Shown: positions 1-7,977 of the stretch, piece after piece | Position numbering within the stretch: position 1 is the stretch's first letter | How the letters are laid out: every line of letters starts with the position of its first letter | Assembly: GCA_040881685.1 (NCBI GenBank) | Contig: JBBECS010000011.1 | Span: 1-37,141, forward strand | Reading direction: 5' to 3' | DNA: 37,141 bases | From: Acidimicrobiia bacterium | Lineage (GTDB): Bacteria; Actinomycetota; Acidimicrobiia; IMCC26256; PALSA-555 | Made by a program: the position numbers and the translations under genes | The notes under the pieces: generated by a model | Seen by the model: only the letters and a program-made list of their open reading frames with translations | Database searches by the model: none | Told to the model about the DNA's origin: nothing

Positions 1-45
1 CTCATAACCCGAAGGTCGTGGGTTCAAATCCCACCCCCGCCACCA
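1..45 (+). tRNA. initiator tRNA-fMet (CAT), 3' half only
   Basis: This is the 3' part of a tRNA gene cut by the window edge. It starts exactly at the anticodon loop CTCATAA (anticodon CAT). It continues through anticodon-stem bases CCC, variable loop, T arm (GTGGG-TTCAAAT-CCCAC), acceptor CCCCGCC, discriminator A and encoded CCA. The CCC after the loop implies the three consecutive G:C pairs that mark initiator tRNA, and the segment closely follows the bacterial tRNA-fMet 3' half from memory. The 5' half should lie just left of the window. It is the presumed integration target (attB/attL) for the island to its right. Confidence 0.85.
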
Positions 46-49
46 TGTT

Positions 50-82
50 GGCCCTGGTCAGAACCAGTTTCTGACCAGGGCC
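50..82 (+). terminator. hairpin terminator after tRNA-fMet
   Basis: A perfect 14 bp stem (GGCCCTGGTCAGAA with its complement) closes a 5 nt loop and is followed by GTTTC. It lies 4 nt after the tRNA CCA and between the tRNA and the 3' end of the integrase remnant, so it could serve both directions. Confidence 0.8.
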
Positions 83-103
83 GTTTCACGTTCGCAATGC
101 GTT

Positions 104-409
104 CTACCGGGTGTTCCACCGGGTGGAACCGGTGGACGGGTCGAGAATCGCGGCGAAGGTCCGTGCGGCTTCCTGTTGCATGCCGGGCAGGACGTGCTGG
201 TAGGTCGCCATGGTGAAGCCGGGCATGGCGTGGCCGAGGCGTTCGCTCACGACCTTGATCGGACGCCGGCCTTGAGGAGCAGGGTGGCGTGCGTGTGTCG
301 AAGGTCGTGCAGTCGTACGCGCGGGACGTCGAGTGTTCCGACGAGTCGATTGAAGGCCTGCGAGAAGAGGTCGGGGGCGATCGCCTCGGGTTCCATCACC
401 TGGGCGACG
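104..409 (-). pseudogene. tyrosine integrase remnant, frameshifted and 5'-truncated
   Basis: On the minus strand the C-terminal catalytic half of a phage-type tyrosine recombinase can be read. One frame gives HDLRHTHATLLLKAGV (the box II HxxR motif). After loss of one base near 262, the next frame gives KVVSERLGHA, then TYQHVLPGM with the catalytic Tyr, ending at a stop at 104. Homology begins abruptly near 409, so the N-terminal arm-binding and core-binding domains are missing. Its 3' end points at the tRNA, as expected for an integrase beside its own att site. It is almost certainly inactive because of both the frameshift and the truncation. It is the only integrase trace in the window. Confidence 0.85.
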
Positions 410-541
410 GTGTCGATCGCCTACATCGAGCTTCCAGGCGCGCAACACTCGTTCGACGGGTTCCGATCGGTTCGTTGCGGCATCGACGCTATGGAATGGT
501 TCACCGCATGGGTGCGAACGGCGCATACAAGCGCTGAATAG
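410..541 (+). pseudogene. C-terminal fragment of an alpha/beta hydrolase
   Basis: About 43 codons read in frame to a stop at 539-541. They contain IELPGAQHSFDGF and EWFTAWVRT, resembling the last segment of esterase/lipase-type alpha/beta hydrolases, where the His of GAQH is the catalytic histidine. There is no start and nothing of the rest of the enzyme upstream: the sequence changes directly into the integrase remnant near 410. It is best read as a gene tail brought in by a recombination or deletion joint. The family call rests on this short motif. Confidence 0.55.
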
Positions 542-607
542 CGGTGCAATGGTCGTGACGTATTTCGAACGCAGTCCTGGCGCAGACGGGATCGAGGTGG
601 CAATCGG

Positions 608-1351
608 ATGCAACAACTGGAGCAGCGCACTGCGATCGTGACCGGCGCAGCGAGCGGCATCGGACTCGGGCTCGTTCACGCGTTCGTGGCGACCGACATG
701 CGCGTTGTGATGGCTGACGTCGATCAGGGTTCGCTGGTCGCCCACGCAGACCGGCTGCGGGCTGACGGGGCCGAGGTGCTCGCCGTCCCAACCGACGTCC
801 GTGATCCCGAGGCCGTCGACGCCCTCGCCGAGACGACCGTCGAACACTTCGGCGGCCTGCACATCGCCGTCAACAACGCCGGCATCGTCAATGGCGGACT
901 GTCGTGGGAGCTCCCCCTCGACGAGTGGCGACGTCTGCTCGAGATCAACCTCTGGGGTGTCATCCACGGCATCCGCAGCTTCGTCCCACGGATCCTCGCG
1001 ACCGGTGAAGAAGGCCACGTTGTGAACACAGCCTCGATGGCGGCCGTCCTACCGCGAGCCGGGCTCGGTCCATACACCGTCGCGAAGCACGGCGTGCTCG
1101 GACTATCCGACGTCCTTCGGGCCGAGCTCACCGACCTCGGCGCACCTGTGGGTGTGAGCGTCGTCATGCCGGGGATGATCCGAACCGGCATGAATCCGAT
1201 CGGTCTGGTGGAGCCGGAGCAGGTCGCAGCGAACGTCCTCGACGCGATTCGCCACGAACGGGCGTACGTGTTCACGGACGACCACAGCGCCGTCGAAGTT
1301 GAACGACGACTCGCGTCGATCGTCGCTTCCCGTGACGACGTCTTGTCCTGA
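608..1351 (+). CDS. SDR family NAD(P)-dependent oxidoreductase
   Basis: A 247-residue classical short-chain dehydrogenase/reductase, a complete length for the family. The dinucleotide-binding motif TGAASGIG is at residues 12-19, NNAG near 90, and the catalytic Ser and YTVAK (Tyr-x3-Lys) follow near 140-160. It would oxidise or reduce a hydroxyl/carbonyl substrate in the cytoplasm; the substrate cannot be inferred. The gene stands alone between the hydrolase fragment and a degenerate att arm at 1431, so it may be the cargo of its own former unit. The start is the ATG at 608; the ribosome-binding site is weak (GAGGTGG about 12 nt upstream). Confidence 0.9.
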   Translation: MQQLEQRTAIVTGAASGIGLGLVHAFVATDMRVVMADVDQGSLVAHADRLRADGAEVLAVPTDVRDPEAVDALAETTVEHFGGLHIAVNNAGIVNGGLSWELPLDEWRRLLEINLWGVIHGIRSFVPRILATGEEGHVVNTASMAAVLPRAGLGPYTVAKHGVLGLSDVLRAELTDLGAPVGVSVVMPGMIRTGMNPIGLVEPEQVAANVLDAIRHERAYVFTDDHSAVEVERRLASIVASRDDVLS

Positions 1352-1430
1352 GTGCGGACCCTGCACGAGGGCAGAGTCGACACTGTCCTCGCGATGATCG
1401 GGTTTCGCAGAGTTTGGTTCCAGTGCTCGC

Positions 1431-1470
1431 TGTCACCGAATGTGTCACCGGTGGCGCACGACTCAGGCCA
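1431..1470 (+). repeat. degenerate att arm R1 (no tRNA fragment)
   Basis: TGTCACCGAATGTGTCACC followed by GGTGG and GACTCAGG matches the start of the arm that precedes each tRNA fragment farther right (R2-R5). No CTCATAA core follows, and the remainder of 1352-1610 has no other recognisable feature. It is interpreted as the relic of a unit boundary whose tRNA part has been lost. Confidence 0.6.
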
Positions 1471-1610
1471 CGACCGGACGAGGCGACTCTGGACGAAACG
1501 AGTCCCGAATCAGGCACAAGAGAGAGGTCCTGACGGGCATCGTGGAACTCGCGAGCCGACCGGCAGACGAAACGAACTGGACGAGGCCCTCGCATTGCGC
1601 CGCTTCTGTG

Positions 1611-3683
1611 CTACTGCACCACGACCCGCATTCGCCCAAGGTTCTGCACCAACCTGTATCGCGCCTTCGGGTCACCGTCACGCTCCGACGTCACGCGGAC
1701 CGCGGGGAAGTACGTACCGGCCTTTGTGTAGGTGAACGTTGCCGTCAATTCGATGCGACGGCCGATTCGGCGGATCTCCGTGCGGGTTGGGTACTTGCCG
1801 ACGCCTTCGAAGTCCCACTCGATACCGACGATCTTGCCAGCGCCGGGTGGCGCTTCGGCTTCTACGGTGAACGTGACCTTCTGATCGACACCGATTTCGG
1901 CGCGCTCACTTTCAGACGCACGTCGCTTGCCGATCTCCGTCACGGTCAGAGTGACGACGGGCTGTACGCCCCCGCGTTCGTCTGCGCTCGCTGGAAGCTG
2001 GATCTGGCTGTCGTCGTCGACGGAGTACGACGTGGTCACCGGCGGCGGTGATCCGTCGGTCACCCAGGCGTCGAGATCGAGGAGCGCTTGCTGGAGCTCA
2101 CTGTCGTAGTTGACGACGTGTGCGGCGGCGGACCTGTTCGGAATTGACTCCGCAGAACGCGGATCGTGGTCGGCGTTGTCCATGTACCAGAGGCGATAGC
2201 TGTCTTCGAACTGGTCGCCGAGGAAGCCCTGCGCCTGGGTGCGGTACCAATCCGCTGCCCACGGGTACGCCTGCACGTCCATGGTCGAGGCGAGCATGAT
2301 CATCTTGCCCTCGAACCGGCCGGTTGGGATGGAACCACCCGACACGCCGGCGAACGTGTCTGCGACGAGCGTGGAGCGTTGCGCTGGGACGGGTGCGCCT
2401 TGGGCGTCGCGGAACTGGTTCCAGCCGTACTGGTCCGGCGAGGGCACCTGGTGGCGGTGGTAGTACTCGAGCGCGACCCGCCACGAGTTGTCGATGCGCA
2501 CATCGTCACCGGCACGGATCGCATTCGTGACTTCGGGGTCGGAACCTCCTTCGAGCTCCACGGTCTTGCCGGTGACGTTGGTGATCACGAGCGACTTGTC
2601 CGCCGCATCGCCGCTGGTAATCACGAGGTCGGCGCCGGCGAGGTAGCCGTCGGGAACACTCTCGAGCACGACCTTCTTCACTCTCTTGCCCACGACCTGG
2701 GTCACGGTCGTGTCGTGTTGGACTCGAAGCGCCTGCACCGCAGGATCGCTGCCCTCGTAGCCGGGCGCGTTCCAGAAGTCGTCGACGTAGGAGGCGTCGA
2801 GAATCTTGACGCCGCCCTGGACCGCAAAGAATCCGCCGCCCGTGAGCGTCGCGTACTGCCACCAGCCCCGAAGCGGATGGCCAAGTTTCGCAGCTTCTCT
2901 GAGGATCGCCTGCTGCTCGGGGTCGAGATCGGCGTACGGGTCGCCGCTACCGCCTGGCTCCATCGCGTCGGCGATCTTGGGCAACACATCGTGCAGCTCG
3001 CGCAGAGCGAGCAGCTCGACTGTCATGAAGCTGGGAATGGCGTTCGGAACTCCCGGCACCATCGGTACGAAGCCGTCCCACACGCCGCTCGTGCTCTCGC
3101 TTGCACCGATCGTCTGGTATGCGCCCCCACTCGCGCCGTAGAGATAGCCACGCGGGCGTTCGGAGGTCTTGTAGATCTTCGCCGCGACCTCGCGCGAGTA
3201 CTTGGCGGCCGCGGCGTTGACCCGGTATCCACCGAGGGTCGGTGATACGGGGACTCCTCCCGCGTTGTTCGAGGAAACCACGTACGCGCCATGCGAGATG
3301 GCAAAGACGATCGTGCTGGGCTCGGCGTCTTCTTCACCGATCGTCGGGTACGTGGACTCGAGGAACCGGCCCTGATAGTCGGCCTTGGATGGAAAGTAGA
3401 AGGAGAAGCGCGCGTCGGTGTCCTTGAACCCACCGTGGATGTAGCGGAAGCTGACCTTTACCTTCGTCACCGGATCGGTGATCGTCCGATGCTCGTCTTT
3501 GTCGGTGTACGGGTTGGTGAGCTCCGGGTCCACACACGTCTCCGTGATGATGACGGCATTGTCCGACGGGCGCGCCGCGCACGGCTCCTCGCCGGCACCG
3601 GCGGGTTGCACCTGGATCGATGTAACGCCGGCGAGAGCCAGCACCAACGATCCGGCCGCCACTAGTTCCTTCGTTCTCACCAT
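1611..3683 (-). CDS. secreted alpha/beta hydrolase with C-terminal PKD-like domain
   Basis: A 690-residue exported protein. The N-terminus has a signal peptide (basic start, hydrophobic stretch about residues 8-25, Ala/Gly-rich cleavage region near 30). The middle carries a nucleophile elbow GASGG with Ser near 185; a later Asp in a TMD segment and a His in NADHDP near 505 could complete a triad. The last ~90 residues contain WDFEGVGKYP and FTYTKAGTYFPAVRV, typical of a PKD/Ig-like beta-sandwich. The start is the ATG at 3683 with GAGGGAG upstream. It overlaps the end of the SnoaL-like gene by 7 bp, so the two are probably translationally coupled. It is the last gene of the leftward TauD-SnoaL-hydrolase operon. 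The substrate is unknown, perhaps an ester of the compound the cluster degrades. Confidence 0.75.
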   Translation of the reverse strand: MVRTKELVAAGSLVLALAGVTSIQVQPAGAGEEPCAARPSDNAVIITETCVDPELTNPYTDKDEHRTITDPVTKVKVSFRYIHGGFKDTDARFSFYFPSKADYQGRFLESTYPTIGEEDAEPSTIVFAISHGAYVVSSNNAGGVPVSPTLGGYRVNAAAAKYSREVAAKIYKTSERPRGYLYGASGGAYQTIGASESTSGVWDGFVPMVPGVPNAIPSFMTVELLALRELHDVLPKIADAMEPGGSGDPYADLDPEQQAILREAAKLGHPLRGWWQYATLTGGGFFAVQGGVKILDASYVDDFWNAPGYEGSDPAVQALRVQHDTTVTQVVGKRVKKVVLESVPDGYLAGADLVITSGDAADKSLVITNVTGKTVELEGGSDPEVTNAIRAGDDVRIDNSWRVALEYYHRHQVPSPDQYGWNQFRDAQGAPVPAQRSTLVADTFAGVSGGSIPTGRFEGKMIMLASTMDVQAYPWAADWYRTQAQGFLGDQFEDSYRLWYMDNADHDPRSAESIPNRSAAAHVVNYDSELQQALLDLDAWVTDGSPPPVTTSYSVDDDSQIQLPASADERGGVQPVVTLTVTEIGKRRASESERAEIGVDQKVTFTVEAEAPPGAGKIVGIEWDFEGVGKYPTRTEIRRIGRRIELTATFTYTKAGTYFPAVRVTSERDGDPKARYRLVQNLGRMRVVVQ

Positions 3684-4231
3684 CTCGCTCCCTCAAAGTC
3701 CAGCCCCAACGGACGCTCGTACGACAGGTCGCTGCGGTCGCGAGCGCCCTTGAGATAGCTCTGCTCTTTGAAGAACGGTGACTGGAGCATCGATGCATCT
3801 CCGGTCAGCACGATCTCGGCTGTAGAACGCCGAACCGCTATCCGCCAGGCACCGTCGCGTCGCTCGAGGCGATCGATGTAGCGACCGTTGAGCAACGTCG
3901 CGGTCGTTCCGTCGGGACTGAGCATCGACACGAGCACGTAGCTCTCGGCGTGGGCAACGTCACCGTCAATCTCGCACGTGTGCGTCGTTACGTTGTGAAG
4001 ATGCGCCTGCGACGTTGCCGCGTGCACGGTGTTGGCCCAAATCGCATAGTCGGGTCCGATGTTGATTGTCGCCCCGTGCTCGTCCACACCATCGTCGTGA
4101 TAGGTGCTCGTCAGCAGCCCGGCGTCATGACGGTCGCATCCGCGGGCGTGTCGCGCGATGCAGTCGATGATCGCCGTTCGGTCCTCGAGCTGCTGGACTC
4201 GGCGGTGCAGATCGACTTGCTCAGTGCTCAT
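3677..4231 (-). CDS. SnoaL-like (NTF2 fold) protein
   Basis: A 184-residue protein. The segment RTAIIDCIARHARGCDRHD followed by LTSTYHDDGVDEHG is characteristic of the SnoaL_4 / ring-hydroxylating dioxygenase beta-subunit-like NTF2 fold, and W-R-I-x-V-R near residue 135 closes the fold. Such proteins are small cytoplasmic isomerases, cyclases, hydratases or hydroxylase partners in aromatic, steroid and polyketide metabolism. It sits between the TauD-type dioxygenase (15 bp gap) and the secreted hydrolase (7 bp overlap), clearly one transcription unit. The exact reaction cannot be assigned. Confidence 0.75.
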   Translation of the reverse strand: MSTEQVDLHRRVQQLEDRTAIIDCIARHARGCDRHDAGLLTSTYHDDGVDEHGATINIGPDYAIWANTVHAATSQAHLHNVTTHTCEIDGDVAHAESYVLVSMLSPDGTTATLLNGRYIDRLERRDGAWRIAVRRSTAEIVLTGDASMLQSPFFKEQSYLKGARDRSDLSYERPLGLDFEGARW

Positions 4232-4246
4232 GAGTTCGTTCCCGGA

Positions 4247-5083
4247 TCAGGTGACGGCTTCTTCGCCGGCGAGGGTCGTGCGGTGCAGCAGTCGACGTGA
4301 GGTCGGCTCGAACATCAACGCGCGATGCAACATGCCCGTGTTGTCCCACATCACGAGGTCGCCTCTGTGCCAGTGATGGCGAAGCACGAACTGGGGCTGC
4401 GTCGACCACTCGAGAAGGTGATCGAGCAGTGCACGGCTCTCGTCCCATGACCAGCCGACGACCTCATGCGCCGTCGCGCCGATGAGCATCGATTTGCGAC
4501 CGTCGCGGTGTGTCCAGACAAGGGGATGTTCCTTGGGTGGGACGCCGTCCCACGCTGCTCGTTCTTCCTCGGATGGCTCGGGGTGCGCGAGCTGCTGTGC
4601 AGCCGCGAAGCTGTGCACGACGCGAAGGTCGGCGATCTCGTGCTTCTCCTCTTCGGGTAGAGCGTCATAGGCCGCGTACGTGCTGGCGAACTCGGTGTCG
4701 CCGCCGGTGTCGTCGACTTCCTGCGCGCTGAGCAGCGTCGCCTTCTGGGGTGTGTCGAGAGTGGCTCCGTCGACGTGCCAGTGGAAGTTCCCCTGGCGGT
4801 ATGACGCGAGCCGCGCCTTCGTCTTCGACGGATCGAGAGTGATCGTCTGGATCTCCGGGTACCGGTGCTCGCCCGTCGGCGTCACCACGACCTCGCCCAG
4901 CAGACGGCTGAGCTCGACGAGCTCCTCGTCGGTGACGTTCGCGTCGCGGTAGACGACCACCCCGTGCTGGTCCAACGTCTCGAGCGCGTCATCGGCAGCG
5001 CCGCGGTTCACGAGATCGGTGCCTGCGAGGCCGCGGACCTCCGCGCCGACATGGGGCGTCAACGCGGTGACGGTGACGGGCAT
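4247..5083 (-). CDS. TauD/TfdA-family Fe(II)/2-oxoglutarate dioxygenase
   Basis: A 278-residue enzyme, normal size for TauD/TfdA. The metal motif W-H-V-D lies at residues 102-105 (His103, Asp105) and the distal His near 253 in MWDNTGMLHRAL. An Arg near 268 (LLHRTTL) is suited to bind 2-oxoglutarate. Members use Fe(II), O2 and 2-oxoglutarate to hydroxylate small substrates, often sulfonates, aryloxyalkanoates or carboxylates, in the cytoplasm. It is the first gene of the leftward operon. Its ATG at 5083 (GGAGGAGCG upstream) faces the tandem palindromic operator at 5120-5153. Regulation by the TetR protein encoded at 6087 is likely. Confidence 0.9.
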   Translation of the reverse strand: MPVTVTALTPHVGAEVRGLAGTDLVNRGAADDALETLDQHGVVVYRDANVTDEELVELSRLLGEVVVTPTGEHRYPEIQTITLDPSKTKARLASYRQGNFHWHVDGATLDTPQKATLLSAQEVDDTGGDTEFASTYAAYDALPEEEKHEIADLRVVHSFAAAQQLAHPEPSEEERAAWDGVPPKEHPLVWTHRDGRKSMLIGATAHEVVGWSWDESRALLDHLLEWSTQPQFVLRHHWHRGDLVMWDNTGMLHRALMFEPTSRRLLHRTTLAGEEAVT

Positions 5084-5119
5084 TCGCTCCTCCGCCCTTG
5101 CTGGTCCGGCCCGGAAGAG

Positions 5120-5153
5120 TTGTACATTAGTACAATCTTGTACACTTGTACAA
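5120..5153. promoter_or_regulatory. tandem palindromic operator in divergent promoter
   Basis: Two copies of TTGTAC-N4-GTACAA (5120-5135 and 5138-5153) lie 18 bp centre to centre, each a perfect 6+6 inverted repeat. They fill most of the short gap between the divergent TauD and LLM-oxidoreductase genes. This is the expected form for two TetR dimers bound side by side, and the only TetR gene nearby is the second gene of the rightward operon. The assignment to that regulator is inference. Confidence 0.8.
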
Positions 5154-5172
5154 CCGTGTCGGGAGGGCGAAC

Positions 5173-6087
5173 GTGCGCATCGGACTGACCGGAGGCGGCG
5201 CCTCGGTGGACAAGCTGATCGAGCAGGCCAAGCGGGCCGAGGCCGGTGGCTTCACCTCGCTCTGGTACGCCAGCCTCGTCACCGGTGACCCGCTCGTCGC
5301 GATCGCGATCGCCGGCCGTGAGACCTCGATGATCGAGCTCGGCACCGCGGTGCTTCAGACCTATCCGTGTCATCCGCTACTGCAGGCGAACCGCGCTGCG
5401 TCCGTTGTCGACGCGATGCGCCGACCCGGCTTCACACTCGGCATCGGGCCCTCGCACGAGCCGCTCGTGCGCGGAGTCTTGGGTATGTCGTACGACCATC
5501 CCGGGCGAAGCACGGAGGAGTACGTGCGCATCCTGGCAGGCGTGCTGCGCGGCGAGACCGTCGACTTCGACGGCGAAGACTGGTCGGCGCACACGGCGGG
5601 GCGCGCGATCGCCGTCGGGCATTCGGTGCCAGTCCTCGTATCGGCGCTCGGCGCGCGCCTGCTGCGAGTGGCGGGCGAGCTCGCTGACGGCACCGTCCTT
5701 TGGATGGCGCCTCCGCGCGCGATCGAATCGCACATTGCACCGAAGGTGCACGCCGCCGCTGCGAACGCGGGACGCCCTGCCCCGCGGATCGTTGCCGGCC
5801 TCCCCGTCGCAGTCCATGACGACGTCACCGAAGCACGTGAGGGCGCAGCAGCTAGCTCCTCGATGTATGCGGGGATGGAGAACTACCGACGCGTCCTCGA
5901 GATCGGCGGCGCGGCCAGTGCGGCGGACGCGGCGATCGTTGGCGACGAAGCTTCGGTACGAGCCCAGTTGCAGGGACTGCTCGACGCAGGAGCCACGGAT
6001 ATCTGGGCGGCCGTCATTCCGGTCGGCGACGATCCGAAACGATCGATGCGCCGAACGACTGATCTACTCAAGGAGCTCGTGTCCTGA
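5173..6087 (+). CDS. LLM-class flavin/F420-dependent oxidoreductase
   Basis: A 304-residue luciferase-like monooxygenase family protein. It opens with MRIGLTGGGASVDKL, continues with ELGTAVLQTYPCHPLLQANR and has GFTLGIGPSHEP, close to the actinobacterial F420-dependent LLM subgroup around MSMEG_4879 (TIGR03564), as recalled. The GTG at 5173 with GGGAGGGCG just upstream is chosen; an upstream TTG at 5146 would place the operator inside the gene. It is the first gene of a tight rightward operon, and its stop overlaps the TetR ATG by one base (TGATG). It probably oxidises or reduces an intermediate together with the P450 and SDRs. Whether the cofactor is FMN or F420 is not certain. Confidence 0.85.
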   Translation: MRIGLTGGGASVDKLIEQAKRAEAGGFTSLWYASLVTGDPLVAIAIAGRETSMIELGTAVLQTYPCHPLLQANRAASVVDAMRRPGFTLGIGPSHEPLVRGVLGMSYDHPGRSTEEYVRILAGVLRGETVDFDGEDWSAHTAGRAIAVGHSVPVLVSALGARLLRVAGELADGTVLWMAPPRAIESHIAPKVHAAAANAGRPAPRIVAGLPVAVHDDVTEAREGAAASSSMYAGMENYRRVLEIGGAASAADAAIVGDEASVRAQLQGLLDAGATDIWAAVIPVGDDPKRSMRRTTDLLKELVS

Positions 6088-6728
6088 TGACGACTCGTCA
6101 GGACGCGAGCGCGGCGACCGGCCGGCGTATCGGATCACCCACGTCGAAGACTCGAGCCGTGATCGTCGAAGGCGCCGAGCAGATCATGATCGAAGACGGC
6201 TACGCGTCGGTCACTTATCGCAGCGTCGCGGCGCGGGTAGGCGTGACTGCCGGGCTCGTTCAGTACTACTTCCCGTCACTCGACGATCTCTTCCTCGCGG
6301 TCCTTCGACGCGGTACCGACCGGATCGTCGAAGAAGTGCGTCGCCTGTCCGAGACCGACGCGCCGCTCCACGCGATCTGGGAGTACGTCAGTGATCGGCG
6401 CGGTGCGGCGTTGATCGTGGAGTTCATGGCTGTCGCCAACCACCGCAAGGCAATTTGGGACGAGCTCGGCGCGGGGGGTGAACGGGTCCGTCGGGCACAG
6501 CTCGAGGCGCTTGCTGACCGGTGGCCGCAACTCTCCATCACCGATCACGACGTCCCGCCGGCGGCGCTGCTGTTCGCGCTGACGGCGCTCGGCCGGATGG
6601 CCCGACTCGAGGCGGCGTTCGGCACTCATACCGGTCACGACGAAGCGATCGACGTCGTACGGAGACTGCTCGACACGGTCGAACCGTCGCCAACCGAGGC
6701 TGACAACAATCCGAAGAAGCAAGCGTGA
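6087..6728 (+). CDS. TetR-family transcriptional regulator
   Basis: A 213-residue repressor-type protein. The N-terminal helix-turn-helix is at about residues 28-70 (IMIEDGYASVTYRSVAARVG, then TAGLVQYYFPS), followed by a helical ligand-binding domain. The gene overlaps LLM upstream by 1 bp and P450 downstream by 4 bp (GTGA), so it is co-transcribed with the enzymes it probably controls. The natural target is the double TTGTAC-N4-GTACAA site between the two arms of the cluster, giving autoregulation and joint control of the TauD operon. The inducer is probably a substrate of the pathway, which is unknown. Confidence 0.9.
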   Translation: MTTRQDASAATGRRIGSPTSKTRAVIVEGAEQIMIEDGYASVTYRSVAARVGVTAGLVQYYFPSLDDLFLAVLRRGTDRIVEEVRRLSETDAPLHAIWEYVSDRRGAALIVEFMAVANHRKAIWDELGAGGERVRRAQLEALADRWPQLSITDHDVPPAALLFALTALGRMARLEAAFGTHTGHDEAIDVVRRLLDTVEPSPTEADNNPKKQA

Positions 6729-7975
6729 GCACCTGGGAAGAGCTCGACTTCTTCTCGGACAAGGCGCTCGTGAACGACCCGTACCCGTATTACGACGCGC
6801 TACGACAATGTCCCGTTCGGCGCGAGCCGCGATACGACGTGATCATGGTGTCGGGGTACGACGAGGTATCCGCTGTGCTTCGGGACGAACGCGAGACGTT
6901 CTCGCTCTGCAATGTGGTGAGCGGACCGTTCCCCGGATTGCCAGTCGCCGCCGAGGGTGACGACATCTCTGATCTCATCGAGCAGTACCGCGACACGCTG
7001 CCCCTGAGTGATTACTTCGCGTCCTTCGACCCGCCCAAGCACACCGCACACCGCTCGCTCCTCGGCCGCCTGTTCACACCGAAGCGCCTAAAGGAGAACG
7101 AAGAGTTCCTGTGGCGACTCGCCGACCAGCAGATCGATCGCTTCGTCAATCGCGGCTCCTGCGAGTTCGTGACCGACTACGGGTTCCCCTTCACGATGAT
7201 CGCAATTGCCGACTTGCTTGGCGTGCCCGAGAGCGACCACGAGAAGTTCGGTCGGGAGCCGAAGTTCACCGGGCTCAAGGGCAGCGATCGAAACTTCGTC
7301 GGCGTAGAAGACGACTGGTTCGTCGAGTACATCGAGGACCGACGCCGCGAACCGCGCGACGACGTCCTCACTCATCTCGCGCAGGCGAAGTTCCCAGACG
7401 GCTCGACGCCCACGGCCCTCGACGTCGCGCGGGTGGCGACCTTCATGTTCGCTGCCGGGCAAGGCACAACGGTCGATCTCCTCAGCAGCGCGCTGCTGAT
7501 GCTCGCTGAGGGGCCTGACCTTCAGGAGCTGCTTCGCTGCGAACGAGACCGGATTCCCGGCTTCTTCGAGGAGATGTTGCGATTCGAAAGCCCGGTGAAG
7601 AGCAACTTCCGTCTGGCGAGGCGGAGCACGACGGTCAGCGATGTCGAGGCGCCCGCCGGTTCGGATGTCCTCGTGATGGTGGGAGCCGCGAACCGCGATC
7701 CGCGGCGCTTCGAGGACCCGGATGACTTTCGGCTCGACCGGCCGAACGCCCTCGAACACCTCGGATTCGGCCGCGGAATGCACGCGTGCCCAGGCGCACC
7801 GTTGGCGCGAGCTGAGGCGCGAGTCAGCCTCGAGCGAATCCTCGACCGCATGGCCGATATCCGTCTCTCCGAAGCCGAGCACGGACCGCCGGATGATCGC
7901 CGGTTCAAGTGGGAGCGGACCTTCCTGTTGCGCCGGCTCAAGTCGTTGCACCTCGAGTTCACCCCGATCGACTGA
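6725..7975 (+). CDS. cytochrome P450
   Basis: A 416-residue soluble bacterial P450. The heme-ligand loop FGRGMHACPGAPLAR places the axial Cys at 355. The I-helix oxygen-activation motif AGQGTT is at 244-249, and the ExxR pair is E283/R286. The I-helix has Gln-Gly where many P450s have His/Glu-Asp, so the acidic residue before TT is missing. It is complete at both ends and starts from a GTG overlapping the TetR stop. No ferredoxin or reductase gene is nearby, so electrons must come from elsewhere in the genome. It would hydroxylate the substrate of this catabolic cluster; steroid- or terpenoid-like substrates are plausible but unproven. Confidence 0.93.
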   Translation: MSTWEELDFFSDKALVNDPYPYYDALRQCPVRREPRYDVIMVSGYDEVSAVLRDERETFSLCNVVSGPFPGLPVAAEGDDISDLIEQYRDTLPLSDYFASFDPPKHTAHRSLLGRLFTPKRLKENEEFLWRLADQQIDRFVNRGSCEFVTDYGFPFTMIAIADLLGVPESDHEKFGREPKFTGLKGSDRNFVGVEDDWFVEYIEDRRREPRDDVLTHLAQAKFPDGSTPTALDVARVATFMFAAGQGTTVDLLSSALLMLAEGPDLQELLRCERDRIPGFFEEMLRFESPVKSNFRLARRSTTVSDVEAPAGSDVLVMVGAANRDPRRFEDPDDFRLDRPNALEHLGFGRGMHACPGAPLARAEARVSLERILDRMADIRLSEAEHGPPDDRRFKWERTFLLRRLKSLHLEFTPID

Positions 7976-7977
7976 GC

